A DNA stretch of 64,000 nt from JANJWP01 sp964482035 (lineage in GTDB: Bacteria; Patescibacteriota; Gracilibacteria; BD1-5; UBA2023). The position numbers were made by a program, and so were the translations under genes. Below the pieces are notes generated by a model. That model had not been told where the DNA came from, did not search any database, and saw only the letters and a list, made by a program, of their open reading frames with translations. Positions within the stretch are counted from its first letter, which is position 1. Each line of letters opens with the position of its first letter. Location: the NCBI GenBank assembly GCA_964482035.1, contig CAYZVC010000001.1, positions 558,001 to 622,000 of the forward strand, written 5' to 3'. Below are positions 20,122 to 30,861 of this stretch, in pieces.

Positions 20122-21669
20122 ATGAAAGGGCAGTCGAAAATCCTTGAATACGTCGCGGGCGACACCCACCACGACGGCATCATCCGGGTAGAATACTCCC
20201 CTTTCGCCAACAACCAGGCCCGCCTCATCGCCAAAAACGGCGTCAACGACCAGGCGGCGAAGCGCGTATGAGAAGAAGGCATCAGCATCGACGGCATCGA
20301 ATCGCTCGACCTCGACGACGCCATCTGGGCCGAACGCACGAGTTTCGGATACGCGGTGTTCGTCCATATCAGCGACGTGACCGAAGCCGTTCCCACGTAT
20401 TCCCCGCTCGACATCGAAGCCCTCAAGCGCACCACGAGCATCTACCGCAAGGACGCGGTCATCAATATGTTCCCGCCTTCGTTGTCGCAGAACCTTCTGT
20501 CGCTCAACGAAGACGGCGAAAAACTCACGCTCAGCATGCGGATCGAACTCGACCACGAGGGGCAGATCCGCGATTTCGAAGCGTACGAATCGGTATTCAA
20601 GAACCTGCGCCGGTACGATTACGAAAGCTTCGTGGACGATTTCATGAACCCTGACAGCGAACACCATTCCGTCATCCAGCTCATGTACGAAATCGCCGGG
20701 CGCAGAAAGGCGGTGCGCAAACGCGACGGAGCGAACATGGACTACAACGAATCCGACCGCCAGCTCACGCTTTGAACGAAAGAAGAGAAGATCCACTCAG
20801 GAAAAAAGGCCATCCCCACCTCGATCATCGAGGAATTCATGATCCTCGCCAATATCGCGGCGGCCATGCTCGCGGCGAAAAACGGCTACAACTCGGTATT
20901 CCGCCTCCACGCGTGACAGGAAGAGCGCGCCTACTACCACAACGCTTCCGGACTCCATGCCGGACTCGCGTTGCAATACTACACGCACTTCACCTCCCCA
21001 ATCCGGCGGTATTCGGACATGATCGTCCACCGCGTCATCAAGCAGCTCCACCTCCGCGGGGAAGAGGCGCCGTATACCAAGGAGGAGATCGGGGACGTCG
21101 CCAAACATATCAACGTTTCGCGTACGGTCATCGACATCCTCGGGCGCAACTACGACCGCGAAATCCACGGGCGACACATCGTTTCGCGCCTCAAGAAGCG
21201 CAACGGCGACGTTCCGCTCAACGTTTCGCATTTCACACAGAGCCTGCGGGAAATGGTCAGTTCGAGAAAACAGATTCCGGAAGCCGTTACCAAAGAAATC
21301 ATCAACGATCTCGAGAACGGCGAAAAATCCAATTGGGCATGGGCCATCGGCGTGCTGCTCGTCTCGGGCAACGACAAGATAAAAAAATACCTCAGAAAAG
21401 CCCTCCTCGACGACCGCAAGTTCCAGGCGAAGGCGGTATTGGCCCTTCTGAGCGTAACCAAAATCACTTCGGCGGACGAAGACTACCTCTTCGACATCGT
21501 CGAGCGCGAAGTCGGGAACGAATTCAGCATCACGGTAAATTTCCACGGGGAAAAACAGTTCTCTTTCAAGAGTTCTATCAACTACGGGAAGATCGACGCG
21601 AAAGACGCCGTCGGAAAAGTCCGCAACCGAATTCTGGAACGCATAGTCAAACATTTCTGCCGCGACTAA
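20122..21669 (+). CDS. RNB-domain exoribonuclease (RNase II/R family)
   Basis: A 515-residue protein with three UGA glycines. The RNB catalytic motif SLDLDDAIW (Asp63, Asp65, Asp66) and the strongly conserved HFTSPIRRYSDMIVHR are present, with HISDV between. RNB enzymes degrade RNA processively from the 3' end using magnesium. The usual N-terminal cold-shock domains and the C-terminal S1 domain are not evident: the catalytic motif lies only 60 residues from the start, and the last ~150 residues contain HEAT-like helical sequence (KKYLRKALLDDRKFQAKAV). This is a compact variant. The next gene starts one base after the stop. Confidence 0.88.
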
Positions 21670-21670
21670 C

Positions 21671-22507
21671 ATGAACGAAATACGCGACGTAGAATCAAGC
21701 GAAAACCTTCCGAAGCCTTCGTTCGGAAGGTTTTCTTCGACGGTCAGGGGGATAGAACGGGCATTGGACGACATGGATTACCGCGACGCGTTCGCCCGGG
21801 CCATGTCGATGACCGACGCGATGGAAGCCGATTACGCCGGGCAATTCGCCGAAAATTCCGAAGACCGCGAGTCGGTAAAACGCGTCTTCGCGCACGTCCG
21901 AAGATCGGAAGCCGAGTTTTTCCGACATTCCTATTCGAAACTCCGCGAACTCTTCGACGACGAGCTCGGATATTTGAAATTCAAGGACGCGCCCACGGGC
22001 AAGCCGGCAGAAAAAACGGTCGTGCTCTGGGACATCGACGAATCCGTCGTCTACAACGACGCGAGGATTAAAAGATCGTACGTCCGGCCCGCGTTCTTTC
22101 CGCTGATCGAACTTTTACGTACCGTCCGGCCGGACGTATGCCATGGAGCGCTGACGTCGCGTGGGAACGACAGGTTACGGCTTCAACTGTCCGGTCACGA
22201 ACCGCACTACGCCCTTACGGATTTGGCGGGAGTTTTCGACCCGGAATACCTATTTGGAAAAGAATCCTACGAAGGCACGAACCTGGGTACGCGGCATTCG
22301 TTCTACGTTTCGAGAGAAGAAACCGAACGTGTCTGATACGAAGACAAGATCCGCGGCTTCCATTTCGTGAACCAAAAAGAACCGTCGACACGGTTTTTTC
22401 TCGTGGACGACTTGCTCCAGAAGCATTTCGAAAATATCGGCGGCGGAGTACGGCTCTGCAAGATGGCGAGCGCTACGGTAATGGAGGCCCTGCCGTTAAC
22501 GAAATAG
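21671..22507 (+). CDS. HAD-superfamily hydrolase-like protein
   Basis: A 278-residue protein with one UGA glycine (22334-22336) and a TAG end. HAD motif I appears as VVLWDIDESVV (Asp-x-Asp) near residue 120, motif II as GALTSRGN, and a late FFLVDDLLQ could be motif IV. The N-terminal ~110 residues are helical and unrelated to the core. Probably a phosphatase or phosphotransferase; the substrate is unknown. It begins one base after the RNB gene stop, suggesting cotranscription, and ends one base from the convergent mutase gene. Confidence 0.75.
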
Positions 22508-22508
22508 C

Positions 22509-23084
22509 CTATCCGAGATGCTTTACGCAGTTGAACTCCCGCACGGCGACTTCGCCGTTCGGGAGTATTTCGAATACGGAGACCGAAGCGTTCTTCATGC
22601 CCTCCGTACAAACTTCGCCCGTTATCGCGGAAACGAGACGGCGGTTGATGCTGTCGTGCCCGACGAGAAGCACCGTGTCGTCCGAATGAACGGACAGAAG
22701 GCGTTCGATAAACCCTTTGGCGCGAGCGCTGATGGATTCGACGGATTCGGCATTTTCCGGAAACATGTCGTCGGTAACGGGCTTTCATGCCAATCCGAGT
22801 TCTTCCTTGGTCTTTCATTGCCAATCCCCGAGCGACGATTCGCGAAGCTCCTGCGTAAATTCCAGACTCGTGCCCGGATGGTACGCCATGATTGCACGCG
22901 CGGTATCGGCAGCTCGCGCCAGATCGCTCGAGTAGGCACGGTCGATTTTTTCGGCAGAAAGCCGTTCGGCCACTTTGGCCGCTTGTGCCAATCCGAGTTC
23001 GTTCAACGTTCAAGGAAGGTGCCCCTGAAGGATTCCCGCATCGTTCTCCACCGTACGTCCATGGCGGGTGAGGATGATTATCAT
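22509..23084 (-). CDS. Histidine-phosphatase / phosphoglycerate-mutase-like protein
   Basis: A 191-residue protein, ATG 23082-23084, TAG end. The phosphohistidine motif TRHGRT (His8), GILQGHLPGTLNELG, YSSDLARAADTA, the acid residue in LRESSLGDWQG, and the second histidine in LVGHDS define the branch-1 histidine phosphatase fold. Three UGA codons encode glycine, two of them at family positions (HLP-G-T and DWQ-G). It may be a cofactor-dependent phosphoglycerate mutase or a broad phosphatase such as those acting on alpha-ribazole phosphate; sequence alone does not settle this. Confidence 0.88.
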
Positions 23085-23121
23085 GAAAAGGCGGTTACCT
23101 GAACATCTTACCACCAATGTC

Positions 23122-23149
23122 TTGCCACTGGCAAAAAAATAAGTATACA
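23122..23149 (+). promoter_or_regulatory. Strong promoter with operator-like palindrome
   Basis: TTGCCA (23122-23127), a 16-base spacer, then TATACA (23144-23149). The -35 box lies inside a perfect 13-base palindrome, TTGCCACTGGCAA (23122-23134), a typical place for a repressor site. It serves the 84-codon gene at 23204. Confidence 0.6.
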
Positions 23150-23203
23150 TTTCTCCGCCGGGCAATTCCGTCCAGCATTTTCACAAAAATGAAGGAGGTC
23201 ATC

Positions 23204-23458
23204 ATGACCGACAAGGTAGTTTCGTTGGACCAATACAGAAAAGGCGGCCAAAAGCCCGCCAAACCTACTTGCGACTTCCATGCGGTTTCCAACCGCACCG
23301 GCAAGCCGATCCATGGCGTCGCCGCCATGCTCCAGACTATGAATGACCACGGCGGTCCCGACGCGTTCCTGCAGAAAGCGGTCGAACGCGGCACGAAGTA
23401 CGCCCTGGCAGAACTCGCCAATGAAGCCTCCGGCGCGAACCTGAAAAAGGTTTCGTGA
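23204..23458 (+). CDS. 84-residue hypothetical protein apparently ending at UGA
   Basis: ATG 23204 is preceded by a clear Shine-Dalgarno sequence (AAGGAGG, about 6 bases before), unlike most genes here. The product is small, basic and soluble (MTDKVVSLDQYRKGG, then HGVAAMLQTMNDHGG), with no recognised domain. The frame reaches a UGA at 23456-23458, and a strong terminator hairpin begins about 18 bases later. If UGA is glycine, as elsewhere in the window, the protein continues 38 residues through the hairpin to TAA 23570-23572, overlapping the convergent gene. The placing of the terminator suggests that the gene was built for UGA as stop. It may be of foreign origin. Confidence 0.6.
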   Translation: MTDKVVSLDQYRKGGQKPAKPTCDFHAVSNRTGKPIHGVAAMLQTMNDHGGPDAFLQKAVERGTKYALAELANEASGANLKKVS

Positions 23459-23476
23459 CGAGAAGGAAATATGATC

Positions 23477-23505
23477 AAAAGCTCCCGGAATCCGGGAGCT
23501 TTTTC
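23477..23505 (+). terminator. Strong bidirectional terminator
   Basis: GCTCCCGG, loop AAT, CCGGGAGC, flanked by AAAA and TTTTT. It ends the 84-codon gene and, on the other strand, lies about 65 bases beyond the HExxH gene. Confidence 0.9.
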
Positions 23506-23568
23506 GTTATCGGAAAGCGTTCGAAATCCACTGCTCCAAATGCGATACGGAATTGAATTCGATAACGG

Positions 23569-24666
23569 TTAATCGAAAAACGCGGCACGAAAGGCCGCAT
23601 ATGAGGGGAATACTGCGACTTTCGCGGGAGGGTTGAAAACGCGCCTGAAAAATTCGTCCGCTCAAGAGGGGGTCTCGGTAATTCAGCGTCCAAGGCCTCA
23701 GAGATACGAAAGGAAACCGTGCATTTCGGCATCGTTCGATATCCGTTCGAACCCCACCGGCAGAGAAGCGCAAAAGCGCTCGAAGACGCGTTGCCCCTCG
23801 GATGAAATGGCGCAATAGTCGTTACGGGGATTGTCATTCCTTCAGAATTTCGCGCACAGGGCGTTGTACAGGACGTTTCTCGAGGCGATAATCGACCGCA
23901 CGTGCTCGACTACGCCCCGGTAATCCTCGGGCGCCCCACCCCGAACGTGGCTCCAACCGGTATGGTGGTCGAGTATCTCGTCCCAAGAAATGGGAAAACC
24001 GAATCATTTCAGCCGAATGGAAAAGTTCGCCTGGTGGTAGAATGCGTGAAGTTCGGCCTTTCTCCTCTCGAACGGGTTGAGGCAAGCCGAAACGAACTGG
24101 CCGGAGTTTCGATAATTCCGCAATATCGAAAGGATATGGCGGACGAGATGGTCCATTTCGTGCCTGACGGTAAGATAGAAAAGCGCGTCCGGTGAAACTA
24201 GGGGACGGAAACCGGAGCCAGCTTGGGAATGAAAAACGAGATGTGCGGAAACACGCACTCACCAACCGTCCTTCCCGGTCATCTCACGCAGGTAACTCTC
24301 AGGCCCGTCGCACGACTCCGACGGATGGGAAAAACGGTAAAATCCGTAATATTTCCCGTCCTCTATGAAAAAACGGAAGTTGCGCGACAATGCGTCTCCT
24401 TGAAAAAACGAAGAAATTACGCCCATTTCGTATTCCGAAGCCCCATGGAAAAAGGCCGCGTCTTCTACGGAATGTCGTATGGTCGCCCCGATGTCCGGGA
24501 TTATCTCCAGTGCTGATTTCGTAAATTGCGGCGGAAGGACGAATCATGGACGTAAATCATTCGCGGAAACGGTATCGGAAACCCTTCGTGAAAACGAGTC
24601 CATCTGGGAATTGGACAATGCCTTGCCGACTTCGGATGCGGGAACTTCTGACGGTACCAAAGGCAT
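23569..24666 (-). CDS. Hypothetical protein with HExxH metallopeptidase-like motif
   Basis: A 365-residue frame from ATG 24664-24666 to TAA 23569-23571, crossing eight in-frame UGA codons. It contains VRHEMDHLVRHI with an HExxH motif at about residues 169-173, and a downstream FERRKAELHAF in which Glu205 could be the third zinc ligand of a gluzincin-like site. Other features are SWDEILDHHTG and an N-terminal Ser-rich part. No signal peptide is seen. A zinc peptidase is possible but the family is not recognised. The start is uncertain: the frame is open up to a TAG at 24703-24705. Confidence 0.65.
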
Positions 24667-24765
24667 GGAAAAAGAAATGAGCCGATATTTCCAGGATATT
24701 TCCTACTTCTTCGCTGACGAAGCGATTATAAATTCCCATGCAGCAAATACAAGTCATTACTGCCC

Positions 24766-24999
24766 ATGAGAAACGATTGGAAGCCGTGAGACGTCGTACG
24801 GAGCTTCGGCGTTCTGAGCGACGAGACCATGGAGCGTCTCGGGATTGTCAAAACGCCGCCATCCTCATCATCGGAAGGGTGTTCCCCATTGGCATGCGCA
24901 AGCCCCGATGTGGAATCATTCATTTTGGTACGGAAAATCCGAGGCGGCGTAAGCGTCGTGCTCGTTACGGGAAAATCCGGACGGCAATCGAAAAAATAG
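24766..24999 (+). CDS. Small hypothetical protein, 77 residues
   Basis: ATG 24766 to TAG 24997-24999. It opens MRNDWKPGDVVRSFGVLS, in which PG is encoded with a UGA glycine, then a Ser/Pro-rich stretch with two Cys, and ends in VVLVTGKSGRQSKK. It is divergent from the HExxH gene with 99 bases between them. No family recognised; the short beta-like pattern might be a small nucleic-acid-binding fold, but nothing supports a function. Confidence 0.55.
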
Positions 25000-25075
25000 C
25001 GCTTCTTGGCTTAAAATGAACTTCGGGCGGCAATCCGTCGGGCGTGCGATTCCCCCTTCCTCATTTTGGCACTAT

Positions 25076-25098
25076 AAAACCCCCTTTCGGGGGCTTTT
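25076..25098 (-). terminator. Terminator of ssrA
   Basis: On the minus strand GCCCCCGAAAGGGGG followed by TTTTAT, directly beyond the tmRNA 3' end. Confidence 0.85.
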
Positions 25099-25108
25099 AC
25101 GTGCCAAT

Positions 25109-25517
25109 TGGTGGAGATGACGGGAATCGCACCCGTGTCCCGCAAGGCTCACCGTACGCGTGTACTTTCATAGCCGACGTTCGATTACGCGATCCGGATG
25201 GGAACGGGGCGAAGACGCCGTATCGCGAAAAGGTTCCTATACCCGATTACCGCTGAACCCCATGGTAAGGGCGGCGTCGGGTTCCGTTAGTGCGGCGTAC
25301 GCCCCGGAAAAGACGTACGGAGTTTGCGGCAGGCCAGTCGGCACTCATCCCGTAGGAGGTCGCGTTTTTTACCTTACTTTCGAGTCTAGAAAACTAGGCA
25401 GCGAGAGCGAAGGACGGGGCTGCTACGCGCGCCTTGAAGGCAGCGGCGAGACCACGGTAGGTGCGGTTTGCACTTGTTGTCGTCCGTGATTGATATGCGG
25501 AAGGCACGGACATCTCC
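25109..25517 (-). ncRNA. ssrA: Transfer-messenger RNA
   Basis: About 409 bases. The ends pair as a 7-base acceptor stem (GGAGATG at 25511-25517 with CATCTCC), and CCA is encoded at 25109-25111. The T-arm has stem ACGGG/CCCGT and loop TGCGATT, with G where most RNAs have the second T. The tag reading frame starts at the GCA resume codon (25469-25471), encodes 25 residues beginning ANRTYRG and ending SFALAA, and stops with TAG (25394-25396). This matches the ALAA-type degradation tag, and a non-UGA stop fits the recoded genome. tmRNA rescues stalled ribosomes with SmpB and marks the product for proteolysis. Confidence 0.95.
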
Positions 25518-25679
25518 CGAAAAGCGCGTACGGGGAACGGATCTTACGGTAGAATTCTGTATCATCCCCACGTGGAACCGATGATAATGCGAAAAACGAA
25601 AAAGGCAAAACGCGTTGATTTCCGCTTCGGATGCGGTACTCTACGGACTAAAGGAAGGAACGCACCCGATCAATCAACG

Positions 25680-26705
25680 ATGAAACGAACCGCAAAACTC
25701 TTCGCTTCGATATTCTGCGCCTTTTCCGCGCTCGCTTCTGCCGGTTCTTCGGCATGGGCGGCTACGACGATTACCGTCACCGCCAGCAAACCCTCGGGTA
25801 CGTACGACGCGCCCATTTCCGTGACCCTCTCCGCGAGCGACCCGGCCGCCAAAATCTGGTACGTGTTCGACCCCAAGGCTCCGCCGGGCGACGCCCTCCC
25901 CTACGTGAAGCCGCTCAGAATCGAAAAATCCACCCCCCTGCTCTATTTCGCCTACGTCGACAAGGAGCACGAATCCAAGGTCGAACGAAAAGACTACGTC
26001 ATCGCGCCGGTCACCCTCCGTATCGAGGACGGCGTCAGCGTGGCGAACGACGCGAAAAACGTCACCGTCGTACTCAGGAATTTCTGACCGATTCCCGTTT
26101 CCCTAGCGGGATGGACGCTTCGTACCGACCTCGATACGAGAACGTTCTCCAAAGGCGCGGTTTCCGTGCCGGCGGGTTCCAAGGCCGATTTCACCCTCCC
26201 GTACTCCGAATGAGCGGTCACGCTCTCTTCGCCGGACGGCGAAATCCGTTCTACTGTGACGGTCGAACGACTGGCTTCGAAACCCGTGGAAACTCCGGTG
26301 TCCGAAACTCCGAAACCCGTCATCGTGACCCAGCCTGACAAAGGAGTGAAGGTAGCGGTAAAACCCGTGGAGGCTCCAGTCAAAACCGAAGTTCCGGCAA
26401 CGGCCGAAGTTCCGAATGCCGTCACGACGGCCTCCTGAACCTCCGTCCCCCCCCCTGCGGAACCGGTTAACCAGCCGACCACGCAGGACGCCATCCCGTC
26501 AACCCCCGAGGCGGTTCTCGCCGCGGCTGAGAACACGTCCGGAACGAATCCGAACGCGACTCCCGACCCGCTCGCGATAAAGGCTTCGTCGACCGAATCC
26601 TGAGCTTCCAAAAACGCCAAGAACGTCGCGTTCGCAGCGCTTGGAATACTCGCCGCCTGAGTAGTCATACGCATCTGATCGATCGCTAAAAAACGCCGAG
26701 GGTAA
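25680..26705 (+). CDS. Secreted membrane-anchored surface protein
   Basis: A 341-residue protein. The ATG at 25680 starts a signal peptide (KR, then LFASIFCAFSALASAGSSAWA, with predicted cleavage after AWA). Residues about 30-110 form a beta domain of the chitobiase-C-like kind (TVTASKPSGTYDAPISVTLS). Residues about 115-190 resemble a lamin-tail-type strand pattern (VVLRNFGPIPVSLAGWTL). A long Pro/Thr/Val stalk follows (SETPKPVIVT, APVKTEVPAT), then a C-terminal helix (VAFAALGILAAGVVIRIG) and a basic end (KKRRG). Five or six UGA glycines lie along it, including two in the final helix region. An upstream in-frame ATG at 25572 is less likely because it would bury the signal peptide. Probably displayed on the cell surface. 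Confidence 0.78.
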
Positions 26706-26722
26706 TTCCCGGCGTTTTTTTA
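26689..26722 (+). terminator. Terminator overlapping the end of the surface protein gene
   Basis: AAAAAACGCCG, an 11-base loop, CGGCGTTTTTTT; the TAA lies in the loop. Confidence 0.85.
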
Positions 26723-26788
26723 GGCCCAAAAACGTTAAAGACCGCGTTAAAAAGTTGCATCGAAAGCGGTTTTATGAGAAAATGGGGC

Positions 26789-29700
26789 ATGAACTACCGA
26801 TCAGATCCCGAAAACATGGCAGACGGAAAACAGCAACAACAATCCGCGGAAACCGCGAAATGAGCGTCTACGGCACAGGCGGCCAAGCGCGAAGGGCTTT
26901 TGGCGAAGGCGAAGGAACGTATCGAAAAGGTCGACGTAGGCGACGATAAAGCCCACGACCAGAAGGAAGCCGACGTAAAGAAAAAGGCTCTCGAATTCGT
27001 ATCCAACGAATGCCTCACCCTGCCGGAAGACAGGTTTTTCAAACTGATCGACGCCATCGAAATCAGAATGAAGCAAAAGGAGGCATACAAACAGAACCTC
27101 CTCGAAGAATTCCGCAAAGCCCGCAAAGAAATAGCGGATTCCATTTCCGCGGACGGAAAGCCGATTCGCGAAAATTCAAAGGTCTCCGCCGAAGCGGGCT
27201 ACGTTCCGAAGAAACTCGAAACGGACAAAGGACCGACGCTCCTTTCGTATCTCACGACCATCATTTCGAACGATTTCGATCCCTCGAAATTCAATGCCAT
27301 GTACGACATGCCGATGCTCGAGGCGATGGAAAAATATCCGGAAATCGGAGGACAGCTCTACAAGCAGCTTCTAAAAGACGACGGCCATCTCGCCGGTTTC
27401 CTCATATATTGGAAACCCTGACATCCGGCATGGACGGCCCTTGAAAAAAAGGGAATGTTCCGCGCGATTTCGAAAATAACCGAAATCGAAGCCCAGCTCC
27501 GATCCGAATTTTGAGTGCCGAGGAATTCGGATCTTTGAGGCGGAAACCCCAAAGAACAATTCAAACTCGTAAAAAACCGCGTAGCCGACTGGAAAACCGG
27601 AGACTCCTACAACAAGACCATGAACGTCGCCGGGGACATCCTGGGGGTAGACCGCAAAATCTTTTCCCAAAGGTTCGCTTCGAAGCCGGCCGGAATGCCG
27701 GAAAGCGACTATACGAAGTACGTGAAACGTTCCGCGAACTATCTCGAATACGCCGTTTCCGCCGGAGCGGCCGGAAAGAAGGAATTCATGGAGCAGATCG
27801 AATCCTCCACGGAAATCGCGACCGGCTTCATCGTGGATTGGAACGAAAACAACCAAATCTACCAAGCGCTCAAACTTCGCGGCAAGGAAAACGTCGCGAT
27901 CGAGATTTCCCGCTGGAGGAACGAGACGATGAAGATTTGTGGCATCCAAGTAGGAACCACCGCTCCTTCTAACCGCGAAAACGTCCAAAGCCTCGTGCGC
28001 TTCGCGCTGAACCGTACCGACGAAGGAAAAATGGCCGACCGGATGATCGCCGCGAGGGATTCTTTCGGCGCTACGAAGGATTTCAGTCTCATCCGCTCCG
28101 CGCGGTATCTCAATTTCGCTACCGCCTACGGAAACGGAAAGGAATGGACTTCGTTCGTAGCCGTTTTGAAATCGAACAAGAAGCAGTTCGCCCATTTCAT
28201 TTGGAACTGGAACGAGAATTCCCCTCTCGGCGAAGAAATAAAAAGAAACAACGGCGCGGCCGCCATCGAGAAACTGAACAAACTCCAACAGCAGACGAAG
28301 CACGACTACGGAATGCCGGAAAATTTCGGGAACATCACTTCCCAAATGGCGATTCCGATGGTCGAGAAGTACCTGGAAGTGAACGGAGAAAGCGCCAAGG
28401 AACGCGCCGAATTGGAAGAGAGCATCGAAACCAAATATCCGGAATACCTCCAGTACGTCGGGGCCGCTTTCAACGAAATGAAACAAGGAGTGCTCGAGAA
28501 TAAGGGCGCGATGTTGGAAAAAGCGAAAGCGCGCATGGTTTCTTTCTCGAACGAAACGCTTCTTCCCGTCCATCAGAAAGCCCAGAAGCTCCTTCGAAAT
28601 TACACGGGGCCGGACGGAAAACAGTACATGCATCCCCTGCATCAGAAAATCGCGGCGCTCCGCGTCGCCATCGAGGCGATGAACACCATGAAGGTGAACG
28701 ATACCGGTGAAGAATGGTACGCGAGCCTCAAGGGCGTGGCGATGAGCGATGCCAACAAATCCTGGGTCGCGGCGAAAGAACAACAAGTGAACCGCATCAT
28801 CAAGGGCGGCGATCTCGGCGCGGTCACCGGTTTCGAGGCGGACATGTGAGGAATCGTCCGCATACAGAAACCGAGAACGCAGGCCGAACTCGACACGGAA
28901 ATCCGCACCAAAGAAATCAGCCAAGTCGACTCAGAGGCATTCTACCAGGCCCTTTGCCAAGCGAACGTGCTCGGACAGCTGAATCTCGACAGGCTCGTCG
29001 CCCGCTGGGGAGAAGCGAGGCTTCTAAAAATCGCCCTCCATTGGGGAATCGTTTCGGGTGGAAAAGCCGGACAGGAATTCAATAAAAGCTGAGCGTATAA
29101 AAAACTCTCGAAAGACCGACCTAACGTCGCGGCATCGTTCGAAAGCATTTTGCGTACCGCCGTCAAGAACCGCGAAAACGACCTGAGGCGCATCGATATG
29201 GAAAACGCCGATCTCAAATCGGTAAAAGACTGTCTCAAAAAAATGAAGCCCGGCATCACCGAGGCGGAAATGGAAGCCACCATGACGAAGATGAAGGGGG
29301 CCGTGCCGGACAGGCGTCTCCGCATTCTCGAAGAAATCAAGGGAGGAGCCGAACTCACCGAAAACGAAATCACCGAGTTTTTCACCGGACTTTCCAAGGT
29401 CAGGGGACACGAAGCCGCGAAGATCAAGAAGGACATGGAATCGAACGGCCTGGGCGACGTCGAAATCCAGAACGTTCCCGAATTCACTACGCTCATCGCT
29501 AAGGCTTCCGACGCTTTCGCGAAAAACAAAACCCCCGAAGACATGGCGCTCGTCAAACTCTTGACGAACGAGGCGTTCCGAAACGTCCTGAAGTCGGAAA
29601 ATCCGAGCGGCAACACCCCCAGGCTGAGAAAGGTCTCGGAAATCAAGGGCGATGACGCGATGAAAATCGCGATCGCCGCTGAAAAATACCTCCCCGAAGG

Positions 29701-30766
29701 TTCGAAACTCCGTGAGTATTTCAAACTTCACAAAACGCGCACTGCGACCGTCCGCGACAAGGAAGTCAACGGTTCCCTCGGAGCGAGCGCGAAGGCCGGA
29801 AAACAGGTGCTCCACGACCAGAAAACCCTTCCGCCGGCCGTAGCGAAGAAAAAGACCGAGGCGTTCAACAACGCGAATCTCGGACTTGCGGAAGTCGGCG
29901 TAATGGTCGATGACAGAAAGCAGTCCGGCATTACCGACGCCCCCTTGAGCAAAGAGGAGAAAAAGATAGTCACCCAAGCGGCAGAATCTCTCAAAGAAGC
30001 GAAAAAACAGGGGTATAACGTCATTCCGGGCGAGGATTCGGCCATCACCCAGAATTGGGATAGCGAGTCGAAAATCCGATCCGTCGAAGTGTTCACGAAA
30101 TACCTCGAAAACGTCGCGGAAGGGAAAATCCCGCTTACCAAGGAACAGGCGGAAACCTGGAAGAACTCCCGGGAAGAGCCTCGCTCGTCCGTATCGGCTT
30201 CCGGTACCGAATCCCATTCCGGACACAACCATTCCGGAGTACTGGGCAACGCCTCTTCCGTCGATTCTTTCACCGATTCGAAACCGGGTGAGAAAATCCA
30301 AATCGGCAATGCCGTTACCGCAGTCAAAACCGAAGGCGGATGACTCGAAATCACCGCCGGAACGAGAAAGCTCCGGTTCAGTTCGACGGAAGCGGAAGGC
30401 GCCGTCCAGCAAATCGACCTCCTTAAAGAAGCGGGCGCCGAATTCCTCATTCCCGCGATGAACGAAATCGCCCTCGCTTCGAACACCCGCATCAAGGACG
30501 GCGTAGGACGTGAAGAGTCCGCACGGATTCTGTCCGTTCTCTCGAGAGCTTTCGGATTCGATTCGGTTACGAAGGAAACCGACCCGAAACTGATGCTCGA
30601 AAAATTCAAAACCGCGGCTTCCGGCGCTTCCGGAGACGGTGGAATCGGCGCGAAAGCCCGAAGCCTCGGCATTCTCGATCCCGCGAACAATTCCCTCAAA
30701 TCGGACGTTCTCGTCAAAATGATGGGCGGTGCGGAAGCGGCAAAAGAATCCTCGACGAAAGCGTAA
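26789..30766 (+). CDS. Giant hypothetical protein, first of three tandem paralogues
   Basis: About 1,325 residues from ATG 26789; in-frame ATGs at 26774 and 26816 are alternatives. Seven UGA codons are read as glycine, joining four long open stretches. It is a soluble, charged, mostly helical protein without signal peptide or membrane helix. The N-terminal part contains ECLTLPEDRFFKLIDAIE, which is closely paralleled in the third paralogue. A Ser/His-rich linker (SGTESHSGHNHSG, about residue 1150) precedes a C-terminal domain of about 160 residues shared in outline with both neighbours (KEAGAEFLIPAMNE). Function unknown. Size, tandem copies and separate terminators suggest separately expressed, diverging members of one family. 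Confidence 0.8.
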
Positions 30767-30783
30767 TTTTCCTAAGCGATCCG

Positions 30784-30810
30784 AAAGTGCGGCCAAAAGC
30801 CGCGCTTTTT
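30784..30810 (+). terminator. Terminator after the first giant gene
   Basis: AAAGTGCGGC, loop CAAAA, GCCGCGCTTT with one T-G pair, then TTT. Confidence 0.8.
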
Positions 30811-30861
30811 GCTTTGCATGGAAGAGTTTGGTAAAATTCAACGAGATATTACCGCACTGAC

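Noticed and set aside
23902..24195. A 97-codon plus-strand frame opposite the HExxH gene
   Set aside because: The minus-strand frame is much longer once UGA is glycine and has a coherent sequence with a plausible motif.
25044..25608. Small frames over the tmRNA on both strands
   Set aside because: The region is a structured RNA with paired acceptor ends, CCA and a tag frame.
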